From JB111 sp049856295 (GTDB taxonomy: Bacteria; Actinomycetota; Actinomycetes; Actinomycetales; Actinomycetaceae): DNA of 64,000 nt. Of this stretch, positions 16,240 through 24,607 are shown in pieces (the stretch's first letter is position 1; each line of letters begins with the position of its first letter). The notes below the pieces were generated by a model that searched no databases, was not told the DNA's origin, and saw nothing but the letters and a program-made list of their open reading frames with translations. The DNA is taken from the NCBI RefSeq assembly GCF_049856295.1, contig NZ_JBNDMZ010000015.1:1-64000 (forward strand). The letters are read 5' to 3'. The translations under genes and the position numbers were made by a program.

Positions 16240-16926
16240 TCACCCTCCGGAGGTCTCGAACCGGAAGCCGATCGCGCGGACGGTCGTGATGTAGCGCGGC
16301 TGGTCCGCGGAGTCGCCGAGCTTGCGACGCAGCCAGGACACGTGCATGTCGAGGGTCTTGGTGGATCCCGTGGGATCGGTCCCCCACACCTCCTGCATGA
16401 TCGCCTCGCGCGTGACGACCGAGCCCGCGTCCCGCACGAGCACGCGCAGGAGCTCGAACTCCTTCGCGGTCAGGTGCATCTCGCGGGTGCCGCGGAAGGC
16501 GCGGTGGGCGGCGACGTCGACGCGGACGTCCTGCGCCACCAGCTCGTCCTCCTCGGTGATGTCCCCACCGGCGCGGCGCAGGAGCGCCCGGACGCGGGCG
16601 AGGAGCTCGGCCAGTCGGAAGGGCTTGGTGACGTAGTCGTCCGCCCCGGCGTCGAGCCCGACGACGAGGTCCACCTCGTCCGCCCGGGCCGTCAGCACGA
16701 GGATCGGCACGGTCAGGCCGCGTGAACGGATCGCACGGGCCACGTCCAGGCCGTCCATGTCCGGCAGCCCGAGGTCGAGGACCACGAGGTCGGCGCCACG
16801 GGCGACGTCCTCGAGGGCGGCACCTCCGGTGGTGTGGGAGCGCACCTCGTAACCCTCACGGCCGAGGGCGCGGGCGAGCGGTTCGGCGATCGCAGGGTCG
16901 TCCTCGACGAGCAGCACGTCAGTCAC
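16240..16926 (-). CDS. OmpR/PhoB-family response regulator
   Basis: This 228-residue regulator has a receiver domain with acidic pair EDD at residues 8-10, phosphoacceptor Asp in VVLDLGLPDMDG (about residue 52), the Thr in VLTARA and Lys in VTKPF. The C-terminal winged helix (residues 130-225) includes LTAKEFELLRVL and VHVSWLRRKLG-type helices. It is cotranscribed with its histidine kinase. The GTG start follows TACGAT (minus strand, 16933-16938) by 6 bases, again a leaderless arrangement. Target genes cannot be read from the sequence. Confidence 0.92.
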   Translation of the reverse strand: MTDVLLVEDDPAIAEPLARALGREGYEVRSHTTGGAALEDVARGADLVVLDLGLPDMDGLDVARAIRSRGLTVPILVLTARADEVDLVVGLDAGADDYVTKPFRLAELLARVRALLRRAGGDITEEDELVAQDVRVDVAAHRAFRGTREMHLTAKEFELLRVLVRDAGSVVTREAIMQEVWGTDPTGSTKTLDMHVSWLRRKLGDSADQPRYITTVRAIGFRFETSGG

Positions 16927-17004
16927 ATCTGCATCGTAGGCGCAATCGTCAACGATTGGTCAAGTCGACGGGTCGTGGACGTGCCGGGGCGGTCGCGTCG
17001 GGGG

Positions 17005-17080
17005 CTCGGCGGATCGCGACGCGGGCTCAGCCGGTCGCGTGGCGGCACAGCCGGTGGCGTGGGGGCTCAGCCGGTCGCGC
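17005..17080. repeat. 20-bp tandem repeat at the cyclase 3' end
   Basis: Three copies of a unit close to GGGCTCAGCCGGTCGCGTGG recur with a 20-bp period (CAGCCGGT at 17028, 17048 and 17068), with a degraded fourth copy before them. The last copy contains the stop codon of the cyclase gene, so the repeat duplicates its final codons and stop downstream of the gene. Confidence 0.6.
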
Positions 17081-18251
17081 GCACGAGCTCGACCGGCGAA
17101 ACCTGGCCGATCCCCTCGAGGCCGGCGGCCGGCAGCGGGACCATCCGGAACTCACCCACCCGGTCGCGGGCGGAGAGCTCGTCCGCGGTGGCGGAGTCCA
17201 TGAGGACGGACCCGGCCGGGGCGACGTCGACGAGCCGCGAGGCGAGGTTGACGCTGGGGCCGAAGATGTCGCCGAACCGGGAGACCACCTCGCCCCAGAC
17301 GAGGGAGGCGCGCACCGGCAGCATGCGCTCCTTCGCCGTGAGCGCGGCGATGAGGTCGACGCACACCTCGGCGGCGAGCACGAGGTCGTCGGCGACGTAG
17401 AGGACGGCGTCGCCGATCGTCTTGACGATGCGGGCGCCGGCCGAGGTGATGACGTCGCGCGAGGTGTACTCGAAGGTCTGGACGAGGTCGGCGAGCGCCG
17501 CGGAGCCGAGCTCGGTCGACCGGCGCGTGTAGGCGACCATGTCGACGAACCCGAGCGCGCGGGTGAGCGGGTAGCGCTCCGCCGAGCCGGCCGATCCCGG
17601 CGCCGTCGCGGGCTCGCGGCTCGCGACCTCCGCCTCCGTGCGGCGCAGGAGCGCGGCGAGCTGGCGCCGCCAGGCGTAGCTCAGCTGCTTCTCGAGCACG
17701 TCGGTGTGGTCGCCGACCTTGTCGAGGAACAGGCGCCGGGCGGACGTGTCGTCGATCCCGCGCTGGCGCGAGATCCCCTCGACGAGCGCCTCGGTCTGCC
17801 AGAGCACGAGCCGGTCGGTCGTGTGCGACTGCGCGCGCAGCAGCGAGATCGCGGTCGACATGTCGATCCTGCCGTCGTCGAGCTGCGTGGCCATCGAGCG
17901 CAGCGCCGCGACGTCCGAGTCGGTGAAGACGACGCTCGTCTCGCCGACGTTGGGGAAGCCCATCGCCCGCCAGAACGTGTGGGCGAGCTCGAGGGAGGTC
18001 CCGGCCTGCTCGGCCAGCTCGCGGATCGTGTACACGGCGTCGGAACCGATGAGGGCGCGCACCCGGTCGTCGACCGTGCCGGGGCCGATCGCTGCCTCCG
18101 CCGGTACCTGAGCCGCACTCTCGACACTGTCGGAGGTGGCCGCCGGCGCCTGAGCCGCACTCTCGGCAAGTTCAGGGGCGCCGGGGTCGACGCGGGCCCC
18201 ACCGTCGGACGGGCCGACGGCAGGTCGGCCCTCCGGCGTGCGCTGCATCAC
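17067..18251 (-). CDS. Class III adenylate/guanylate cyclase with Rv1264-like regulatory domain
   Basis: The 394-residue protein has a low-complexity N-terminus (to about residue 65), a helical regulatory domain (about 70-225, TIRELAEQAGTSLELAHTFW and a FTDSDVAAL element) like the autoinhibitory domain of the pH-sensing mycobacterial cyclase Rv1264, and a C-terminal cyclase homology domain. Both metal-binding aspartates are present (GFVDMVAYT and TIGDAVLYV), as are the Lys before IGDAV and the transition-state Asn/Arg in VNLASRL, so it should be active as a homodimer. It starts at GTG (or the next ATG) 6 bases after TACGAT. ATP versus GTP preference was not resolved. Confidence 0.85.
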   Translation of the reverse strand: MMQRTPEGRPAVGPSDGGARVDPGAPELAESAAQAPAATSDSVESAAQVPAEAAIGPGTVDDRVRALIGSDAVYTIRELAEQAGTSLELAHTFWRAMGFPNVGETSVVFTDSDVAALRSMATQLDDGRIDMSTAISLLRAQSHTTDRLVLWQTEALVEGISRQRGIDDTSARRLFLDKVGDHTDVLEKQLSYAWRRQLAALLRRTEAEVASREPATAPGSAGSAERYPLTRALGFVDMVAYTRRSTELGSAALADLVQTFEYTSRDVITSAGARIVKTIGDAVLYVADDLVLAAEVCVDLIAALTAKERMLPVRASLVWGEVVSRFGDIFGPSVNLASRLVDVAPAGSVLMDSATADELSARDRVGEFRMVPLPAAGLEGIGQVSPVELVRATG

Positions 18252-18329
18252 AGGGCGATCGTAGTGGGTGCCCGCCGGTCGTGGGTGGGCCCTCCGACCT
18301 GTGGCCGGTCGGCGGCGTTCAGGCCGGGA

Positions 18330-19190
18330 TCAGGGCGCGACCTCGTCGTCGTGCAGGACGGTCCCGTCCCCCGCCGTCCCGTCCCCGGCGGGGAGCGCCG
18401 GGTCGACCTGGACGAACCTCACGTGCGTGACGTCGCCGGTGACGAGGACGTGCTCCTCGCCGGAGTCGTCGACCACGACGAGCGCGCCGGTCGGGTCGAG
18501 CCGTTCCGCCCGGCCGGTGATCTCGGAGCCGTCGGGCAGCGTGACGCGCACGGACTTCCCGATCGTGATCGACCCCTGGGCCACCTCGTCGGCCAGCCCC
18601 GCCTCCTCCGCGTCGCCGCCCGCCGCCACGAGCCGGTCGAGCAGGCCCGGCAGGTGCGTGCCGATCGCCTCGAGCACCTGCGCGGGCGTGGCGACGACGC
18701 CGACGTCGCCGAGGCTCGCCCCCCACTCGACCGGCACGCTGCCGGGGGCGAGGTTGACGCCGATTCCGACGACGAGCGCGCGCGTGCGTGGGCTGACCTC
18801 GACGAGGATGCCGGCCACCTTGCGGGCCCGCCCCCAGCCGTCGACCGGATCGGTACCGGCGCCGAGGAGGACCACGTCGTTGGGCCACTTCGTGGCGGCG
18901 GGCACGCCGAGGTCGGTGAGCGCCCGGCGCACGGCGAGCGCCACGACGACCGGCACCCAGGTGGTGCGCACCGGCGGCAGGTCGACCCGCAGGACGATCG
19001 ACGCGGTGAGGGCCGAGCCCTCCGCGGTGACCCACTCGCGCCCGGCGCGGCCCCGTCCGTCGGTCTGGTGGTGCGCCGCGAGCACGGACAGGTGCGGCCA
19101 GGCTTCGGGGTCGGTGTCCGCGAGTGCGAGCGCGTCGGCGTTCGTCGAACCGGTCGAGTCGACCTCGACCACGCGGCTGAAGGTGCTCAT
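18330..19190 (-). CDS. birA: Biotin--[acetyl-CoA-carboxylase] ligase, non-repressor type
   Basis: BirA activates biotin with ATP and transfers it to the BCCP lysine. The 286-residue protein has the ligase motif DGRGRAGREW, the ATKWPNDV motif and the catalytic KVAGILVE, with the C-terminal SH3-like domain (about residues 215-270). It has no N-terminal DNA-binding domain, so it is a group I ligase with no repressor role. It diverges from accD, and its only visible client here is the BCCP domain in the protein encoded at 36783-38735. Confidence 0.92.
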   Translation of the reverse strand: MSTFSRVVEVDSTGSTNADALALADTDPEAWPHLSVLAAHHQTDGRGRAGREWVTAEGSALTASIVLRVDLPPVRTTWVPVVVALAVRRALTDLGVPAATKWPNDVVLLGAGTDPVDGWGRARKVAGILVEVSPRTRALVVGIGVNLAPGSVPVEWGASLGDVGVVATPAQVLEAIGTHLPGLLDRLVAAGGDAEEAGLADEVAQGSITIGKSVRVTLPDGSEITGRAERLDPTGALVVVDDSGEEHVLVTGDVTHVRFVQVDPALPAGDGTAGDGTVLHDDEVAP

Positions 19191-19356
19191 GGTCAGAGCC
19201 AACCACGCGTCGTGGCCCCGCGCGCCCGCCGAGCGTGCGACACGTGGGGGATCTGTGTCGAGATGCGTGGAGACGCGGTCCGGGTGGCATCGATTCCCGG
19301 TCCTCGCCCCGCGTCCCGGCGTCGGGGTGGCCGGTCGAGCATCTAGGCTGCCACGG

Positions 19357-21021
19357 GTGAGCGACGCAGCACCCCACCCCACCGGCACGACCGGAGCCGA
19401 CCCTGCGACAGGACCCGACGAGGCGAGCGGCCCCGACGGCGTGAGCGGGACCCGGTCGAAGATCGACGACCTCGCCCGCCGGCGCGAGAGCGAGATCGAC
19501 GCCGTGACCGAGGCCGGCGCGGCCAAGCAGGCCAAGCGGGGCAAGCGCAGCGCGCGCGAGCGGATCGAGGCGCTCCTCGACGTCGGGAGCTTCACCGAGC
19601 TCGACGCCTTCGCCACGCTGCGCTCGACCGCGTTCGGCCTGGACAAGAAGCGCGTCTCGGGCGACGGCGTCATCACCGGCCACGGCACGATCGACGGCCG
19701 GCAGGTCTGTGTCTACAGCCAGGACTTCACGGTGCTCGGCGGCTCGCTCGGCGAGGTGCACGGCCAGAAGATCGCCAAGGTGATGGACCTCGCCCTGCGC
19801 ACCGGGGTGCCGATCATCGGGATCTCCGACGGCGGCGGTGCCCGCATCCAGGAGGGCGTCGCGGCCCTCACCCAGTTCGCGGAGATCTTCCGCCGCAACG
19901 TGGCTGCCTCCGGCGTCATCCCGCAGATCTCGCTCATCCTCGGGCCGAGCGCCGGCGGTGCCGTGTACTCCCCCGCGCTGACGGACTTCATCGTCATGGC
20001 CGAGGGAACGTCGAACATGTTCATCACCGGCCCGGACGTCATCCGGTCGGTCACGGGCGAGGACGTCGGGTTCGAGGAGCTCGGCGGGGCCTCGACGCAC
20101 TCGACCCGCTCCGGGGTGGCGCACTACGCCGCGTCCGACGAGGACGACGCGATCGACTACGTCCGCGCGCTGCTCTCGTTCCTGCCGAGCAACAACCTCT
20201 CCGAGCCGCCGAGCTGGCCGCCGGCGGACGCCGAGGACTCCGCGGAGATCGTGGCCGTGGACCACGAGCTCGACGACCTCGTGCCGGACTCGGACAACCA
20301 GCCCTACGACATGCACACGGTCATCGAGCACATCGTCGACTACGGCGAGGCGCTCGAGGTCTCCGCGGCGTTCGCGCCGAACATCATCACCGCGTTCGGG
20401 CACGTCGAGGGCCGCCCGGTGGGCATCGTGGCGAACCAGCCGAGCTCGATGGCCGGGACGCTCGACATCGACGCCGCCGAGAAGGCCGCCCGGTTCGTCC
20501 GCACGTGCGACGCGTTCAACGTCCCCGTCCTCACGCTCGTCGACGTCCCCGGCTTCCTCCCGGGCACGGACCAGGAGTGGCAGGGCATCATCCGCCGAGG
20601 CGCCAAGCTCATCTACGCCTACGCCGAGGCCACCGTCCCGCTCGTCACCGTCATCACGCGCAAGGCGTACGGCGGCGCCTACATCGTCATGGGGTCCAAG
20701 CAGCTCGGGGCCGACATCAACCTCGCCTGGCCGACGGCGCAGATCGCGGTGATGGGCGCCGGCGGTGCGGTCAACATCCTCCACCGCGGTGCGCTGAAGA
20801 AGGTCGGCGAGGAGGGCGGCGACGTCGAGGCCGAGCGCGCCCGTCTGACCGGCGAGTACGAGGACGCGCTCATCAACCCGTGGGAGGCGGCCCGCCGCGG
20901 CGACGTCGACGCGGTGATCGCCCCCCACGAGACGCGCTCCCAGGTGGTCCGGGCGCTGCGGGCGCTGCGCACCAAGCGCGCCACCCTGCCCGAGAAGAAG
21001 CACGGGAACATCCCGCTGTGA
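19357..21021 (+). CDS. accD: Acyl-CoA carboxylase beta subunit (carboxyltransferase)
   Basis: The 554-residue carboxyltransferase transfers CO2 from carboxybiotin to acetyl-, propionyl- or longer acyl-CoA. Two crotonase-like halves are visible: the N-half with ISDGGGARIQEG and GPSAGGAVYSPAL, and the C-half with LVDVPGFLPGTDQEW and TRKAYGGAYIVMGSK. The family (AccD5/PccB type) and the epsilon subunit gene coupled downstream suggest a multi-subunit AccA-AccD-AccE complex. The N-terminal 40 residues are acidic and disordered. The GTG start lies 7 bases after TAGGCT (19344-19349), a leaderless spacing. Acyl chain preference is not determinable here. Confidence 0.92.
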   Translation: MSDAAPHPTGTTGADPATGPDEASGPDGVSGTRSKIDDLARRRESEIDAVTEAGAAKQAKRGKRSARERIEALLDVGSFTELDAFATLRSTAFGLDKKRVSGDGVITGHGTIDGRQVCVYSQDFTVLGGSLGEVHGQKIAKVMDLALRTGVPIIGISDGGGARIQEGVAALTQFAEIFRRNVAASGVIPQISLILGPSAGGAVYSPALTDFIVMAEGTSNMFITGPDVIRSVTGEDVGFEELGGASTHSTRSGVAHYAASDEDDAIDYVRALLSFLPSNNLSEPPSWPPADAEDSAEIVAVDHELDDLVPDSDNQPYDMHTVIEHIVDYGEALEVSAAFAPNIITAFGHVEGRPVGIVANQPSSMAGTLDIDAAEKAARFVRTCDAFNVPVLTLVDVPGFLPGTDQEWQGIIRRGAKLIYAYAEATVPLVTVITRKAYGGAYIVMGSKQLGADINLAWPTAQIAVMGAGGAVNILHRGALKKVGEEGGDVEAERARLTGEYEDALINPWEAARRGDVDAVIAPHETRSQVVRALRALRTKRATLPEKKHGNIPL

Positions 21022-21401
21022 CCGAGGGGGACGCGCGGGACTGGTCCGGGCCCGAGGGCGACGACGAGCTCGTCGCCGACGCGCGCCGCGACCTGGGCAA
21101 CGGCCCGTCCACCGAGGACGTCGCGGCGCTCGCCGCGCTCACGGTGGTCTCCGGGACCCCCGACGAGGACGAGCTCGCGGCCCTGCTCGCCGGCCTCGCG
21201 ACGGCGCGGGCGCTCGCGCGCACCGACGACGCGGACGGCGGCGGGACGGGCGAGGCGGGACGGCCCCGGGGCGGCGTGACGGCCGGCGCGGCGGGGTCCG
21301 GCGGTGCCGGTCGGGCGACGTCGGCCTGGGGCGACCACGCCCACCGGCTCGGCGTTCGACGCGCGGGCGCGGGCGCCTGGCGCTGGTCCGCTCAGCGGTA
21401 G
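21018..21401 (+). CDS. accE: Acyl-CoA carboxylase epsilon subunit
   Basis: The small 127-residue protein carries the actinobacterial epsilon-subunit features: an N-terminal acidic stretch, a helical segment with LTVVSGTPDEDELAALLAGL, and the C-terminal SAWGDHAHRLG box. Epsilon subunits bind the beta subunit and help assemble the alpha-beta complex. Its GTG overlaps the accD stop (GTGA), so the two are translationally coupled. Its last 10 bases overlap the end of the convergent gene on the other strand. A Gly/Ala-rich linker makes the middle poorly conserved. Confidence 0.88.
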   Translation: MTEGDARDWSGPEGDDELVADARRDLGNGPSTEDVAALAALTVVSGTPDEDELAALLAGLATARALARTDDADGGGTGEAGRPRGGVTAGAAGSGGAGRATSAWGDHAHRLGVRRAGAGAWRWSAQR

Positions 21402-22171
21402 CCGGGGAGCGAGGTCGGGCCCGGTGGCGAGACCGGGCCCGGTGGCGAGACCGGGCGAGGGGACGGGAACGGCTCCGGGACGGCCCACCCGTACTGCTTC
21501 GCGAATGCGGTCGTCAGCTGCGCGAGGCTCGGGGCGCGCACCGCGACGGCGATCTCGTGCAGGAGCCGCGCGTCGGACTCGGGCATCGTCGGGGCGACCA
21601 TCCGCATCCGGAAGGGTCGGGCGGCCTGCGTGCCGGACCGGAGCGTCACGTAGATCATGGTGTCGCCCGCCGGGTAGCCCTGCGCCGGCGGCAGCGCCCG
21701 CGGGTCGGGCCGCTCGCCCTTGCGCTTGAAGTAGGGCAGGAAGCCGACGTCGGCGAGGTCGTCGAGCGAGGTGCGCTCGCCGCGCACCGTGACGGTCCGG
21801 GCGCCGAGGTCGACGACGATCCGCCCGCGGAGCCGCGCCCCGACGAACCCGAGCACGGCGAGAATGACGAGCACGGTGCCGACGGCGGCGACCAGCGCCT
21901 CCTCGGGCGTGGCCTGGTCCCGGTGACCCCAGCCACCCTCGACCTGGAGGAGGAAGTACCCGATCACCCCGCACGGCACGGCGTAGAGGAGGGCGCGCCA
22001 GAGAGTTCCCCAGAGGGACGGGCGTGGAATCGTGACCGGACCGCGCACCGGTGTCCCGTGACCCGGCAGCCCGTGGCCCGGCCCTGGGGCGCCATGCCCC
22101 GGCGGCGGGGCGCCATGCCCAGACGACGGCGTCCCGCTCGTGGGCGACCACGGCGGCTGGTGTCCGGTCAC
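21392..22171 (-). CDS. Two-TM membrane protein with PH-like domain (family of five in this window)
   Basis: The 259-residue protein has a His/Gly/Pro repeat N-terminus, two transmembrane helices (about residues 60-80 and 95-115), then a beta-rich PH-like stretch beginning VVDLGARTVTVRGERTSLDD. A C-terminal helix follows (ESDARLLHEIAVAV), then YGW and a Pro-rich tail with two copies of PVSPPG encoded by an 18-bp direct repeat. Its C-terminal half aligns by eye with the protein at 26215-26814 (DA.LL.E.A and YGW in the same order). The GTG at 22171 lies 7 bases after TACCCT. Function unknown; the gene converges on and overlaps accE. Confidence 0.6.
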   Translation of the reverse strand: MTGHQPPWSPTSGTPSSGHGAPPPGHGAPGPGHGLPGHGTPVRGPVTIPRPSLWGTLWRALLYAVPCGVIGYFLLQVEGGWGHRDQATPEEALVAAVGTVLVILAVLGFVGARLRGRIVVDLGARTVTVRGERTSLDDLADVGFLPYFKRKGERPDPRALPPAQGYPAGDTMIYVTLRSGTQAARPFRMRMVAPTMPESDARLLHEIAVAVRAPSLAQLTTAFAKQYGWAVPEPFPSPRPVSPPGPVSPPGPTSLPGYR

Positions 22172-22211
22172 GCGGGTCAGGGTATCCGGGCCCGCGGGCC
22201 GCACCCGCCTC

Positions 22212-23336
22212 TCAGGACGGGTGGCCCGTGCCGGCTCCGAACAGCTCCCACATCCCCCGGAGGCGCGCCGAGATCCGGAGCATGACGGCGCGACCCACCG
22301 GTCCGGAGCGCCGGAGCCACTCGACGACCTCCCCCGTGGCCGAGGGGCTGAGCAGCATGCCCAGCTCGGCGAGGTACCGGGGGCCGTCCTGCGCGGCGAC
22401 GGCCGTGACGTCGCGCGAACCGGTCAGGACGGCGAGCGCCCGGACCACCTCGACATCGAGTACAGGGGTCGAGACCTCGCCGAGGACGACCCTCCCCGAC
22501 TCCGGCTCGAGCGGCTCGAGGATCTCCCCGCCCCCGCGCGAGGCCGCGCCGAGCCGGCCGGCGTCGACCCCGGACGCGACGAGCGCCGCCACCACGGCGC
22601 GCGCCGCACCGGGGTCGCCGAGCATGACGAGGCGGACGGCATCCGGGTCGACGCCGAGGCTCCGGGAGACCGCGCGCGTGCCGGCAGGCTCGGGTCGGTC
22701 GACGACGGCCCCGCGGAGGACGGACCGGACCGTGGCCTCGGGCGTGCCGTCCGCGGGCGGCTCGAGCCAGCCCGGCGGGTCGAGCAGCCCGCGCTCGACC
22801 ATGGCGCGCACGACCGGGGCGGTCGCCCCACCCGCGCGCCCGAGGACGTCGGCGACCCGCTCGACGTGGCGCCGCGGCAGCCGCCGCACGAGCGGCACAC
22901 CCATGAGGAGGATGCGGGCGACGACGACACCGCCCGCGCTCAGCTCCAGCTCCTGGGGCGCGGACGTCGGGGTCGGCGCCCACCAGGTGGCGCCGGGCCG
23001 GGAGCCGGCGCGGAAGCTGTCGAGGTCCGCGAGGGGCGTGGCCGTACCGCCGGAGTGGATCGTGCCAGTGTCGAGATCCGCGGTGACCGGCGGGTACCGC
23101 CGGGCGACCTGCCGCAGGAGGAGCAGCGCGAGGACCGCCCCCGTCAGCGCTCCGGCCGCGCCGCCCACGACGACCTCCCCGCTGCGCACCTCCGCGATCT
23201 CACCGCGGAGGTCGGCCAGGCCGACCCCGACCATGGCGCCGGCGAGCCCGAGCAGCGCGACACCGATCACCACGACGTGGAGGTTGTGCCGGTAGAGGTT
23301 CGGGGTGAGCCGGACCAGCTCCTCGGGCCCGCTCAC
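22212..23336 (-). CDS. Two-TM membrane protein with PH-like domain and long C-terminal region
   Basis: This 374-residue protein has two transmembrane helices (about residues 17-40 and 55-78) and a beta-rich segment with the family signature ADLDTGTIHSGGTATPLADL. A helical C-terminal half follows, containing PLVRRLPRRHVERVADVL. The latter matches PLRRLPGPQAQLLAEAI in the next upstream protein, and both continue into a similar 150-residue region, so they are paralogues. It starts 16 bases after the stop of that gene on the same strand and is probably cotranscribed. I cannot assign a function. Membrane anchoring with a cytoplasmic PH-like domain suggests a scaffolding or sensing role, but this is a guess. 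Confidence 0.55.
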   Translation of the reverse strand: MSGPEELVRLTPNLYRHNLHVVVIGVALLGLAGAMVGVGLADLRGEIAEVRSGEVVVGGAAGALTGAVLALLLLRQVARRYPPVTADLDTGTIHSGGTATPLADLDSFRAGSRPGATWWAPTPTSAPQELELSAGGVVVARILLMGVPLVRRLPRRHVERVADVLGRAGGATAPVVRAMVERGLLDPPGWLEPPADGTPEATVRSVLRGAVVDRPEPAGTRAVSRSLGVDPDAVRLVMLGDPGAARAVVAALVASGVDAGRLGAASRGGGEILEPLEPESGRVVLGEVSTPVLDVEVVRALAVLTGSRDVTAVAAQDGPRYLAELGMLLSPSATGEVVEWLRRSGPVGRAVMLRISARLRGMWELFGAGTGHPS

Positions 23337-23352
23337 GCCGCGGGTCCGCGGC

Positions 23353-24420
23353 TCACGTGGCCGAGACCTCGTGGCCGTAGCGCGCCCACACCTTGCGCAG
23401 GCCGGCGTCGGAGTCGAGCTGCTTGTCCCGTGCCGCGGGCCGGGCGGAGGCGAGCTGCTCGAGCATCTGTCGGGCGCCGGCGGGATTGACGAGGCGCACG
23501 TACTCGAAGACCGCGGCCGTCGAGTCCTCACCGGTGATGCCCGTGAGGTCGCGCGGCCCCTCGGTGAGCACGGTGACGGCGCGGGCCCGCTCGGCGAGCA
23601 CGGCGGCATCGACGCCGGGCCCGTCGCTCGTGCCCGCCCCGCCGGAGGCGGCGTCGTCGGCGGGTCCCTGGAGGCGCTCGACCTGGATGCCGGCCCGGGC
23701 GAGCGCCCGTGCGACCTCCCGGGAGGCGCGCACGCTGCCACCGATGGTCGCGGACAGGGCCTCGACGGGGAGGGAGAGGTTCGCGGCGACGCGGGCGAGG
23801 CCGGCCGGGTCGGGACGCCCGGTGAGCGGGCCCACGAGGAGGTAGCGGACCATGCCCTCGGGCCGGTCGGGGTCGGGCACCTCGTGCCAGGCGGGCCGCT
23901 CGATCATGCCGCTGACGACGAGCGCCTCGACGGCGTCGGCCGCGGGCGCCGCCGAGGTGCGGTGGATGGCCTCGGCGAGCAGCTGGGCCTGCGGCCCGGG
24001 GAGGCGCCGGAGCGGGGCGCCCCGGAGGTAGACGGGCGCGACGACGTCGGTGCCGCGCCCGAACGCCATGTGGACGCCCGGCTTCCCGAAGGTGCCGAAG
24101 CTCGCCGGCCCGATGTGCAGCTGGTCGATCTCGGCGAGCGGCACGGTGCGGCCCTTGGCGGCGATCGTCGCGGCGCCGAGGTCCGCGTCGACGCGCACGT
24201 AGGGGCGCAGGGTGAGCCACAGGATGCCGACCATGAGCACGAGACCGATGCCGAACCCGCCGATCGTCCATGCCGTGGTGCCCCCACCGGCGGCGAACCC
24301 GGCGAACGCGCCGACGAGCGAGACGCCCACCGTGATGAGGAGGAGGACAGGGGCGTTGTCGACGATCGCGCCCCGGGTGATCGGCTGCGGTCCGGGCGGC
24401 GTCGGTGCTGGTGAGGTCAC
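23353..24420 (-). CDS. Two-TM membrane protein with PH-like domain, paralogue of the next gene
   Basis: The 355-residue protein starts at a GTG 7 bases after TAGCCT on the minus strand, a leaderless arrangement. A Pro-rich N-terminus precedes two transmembrane helices (about residues 22-40 and 50-72), then the family signature VDADLGAATIAAKGRTVPLA at the PH-like domain. The C-terminal 230 residues are helical, with an Ala/Leu-rich pattern shared with the downstream paralogue. Domain identity rests on visual comparison of the signature across five proteins in this window; a profile search is needed to confirm it. Confidence 0.55.
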   Translation of the reverse strand: MTSPAPTPPGPQPITRGAIVDNAPVLLLITVGVSLVGAFAGFAAGGGTTAWTIGGFGIGLVLMVGILWLTLRPYVRVDADLGAATIAAKGRTVPLAEIDQLHIGPASFGTFGKPGVHMAFGRGTDVVAPVYLRGAPLRRLPGPQAQLLAEAIHRTSAAPAADAVEALVVSGMIERPAWHEVPDPDRPEGMVRYLLVGPLTGRPDPAGLARVAANLSLPVEALSATIGGSVRASREVARALARAGIQVERLQGPADDAASGGAGTSDGPGVDAAVLAERARAVTVLTEGPRDLTGITGEDSTAAVFEYVRLVNPAGARQMLEQLASARPAARDKQLDSDAGLRKVWARYGHEVSAT

Positions 24421-24607
24421 GCGGCCGAGGCTACCGGGGGCGTGCGGGCGTCCTGCGGGTGCTCGCGGCCGGCCGGGGTGCGGTCGGCGAGCAGCCGATG
24501 AGCGGTCGATGAGCGACCGGTGAGACATGACACAACTCCTCGACCCGATCGAAGGTCACGGTTTAGCGTCGCCCGGTAACTTTCCGATAACGAGGAGAAC
24601 CCCCGAC

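Noticed and set aside
18319..21003. Very long open frames on the strand opposite to accD and other genes
   Set aside because: They mirror known genes in high-GC DNA, have Arg/Asp-rich low-complexity composition and lack any domain or ribosome-binding site.
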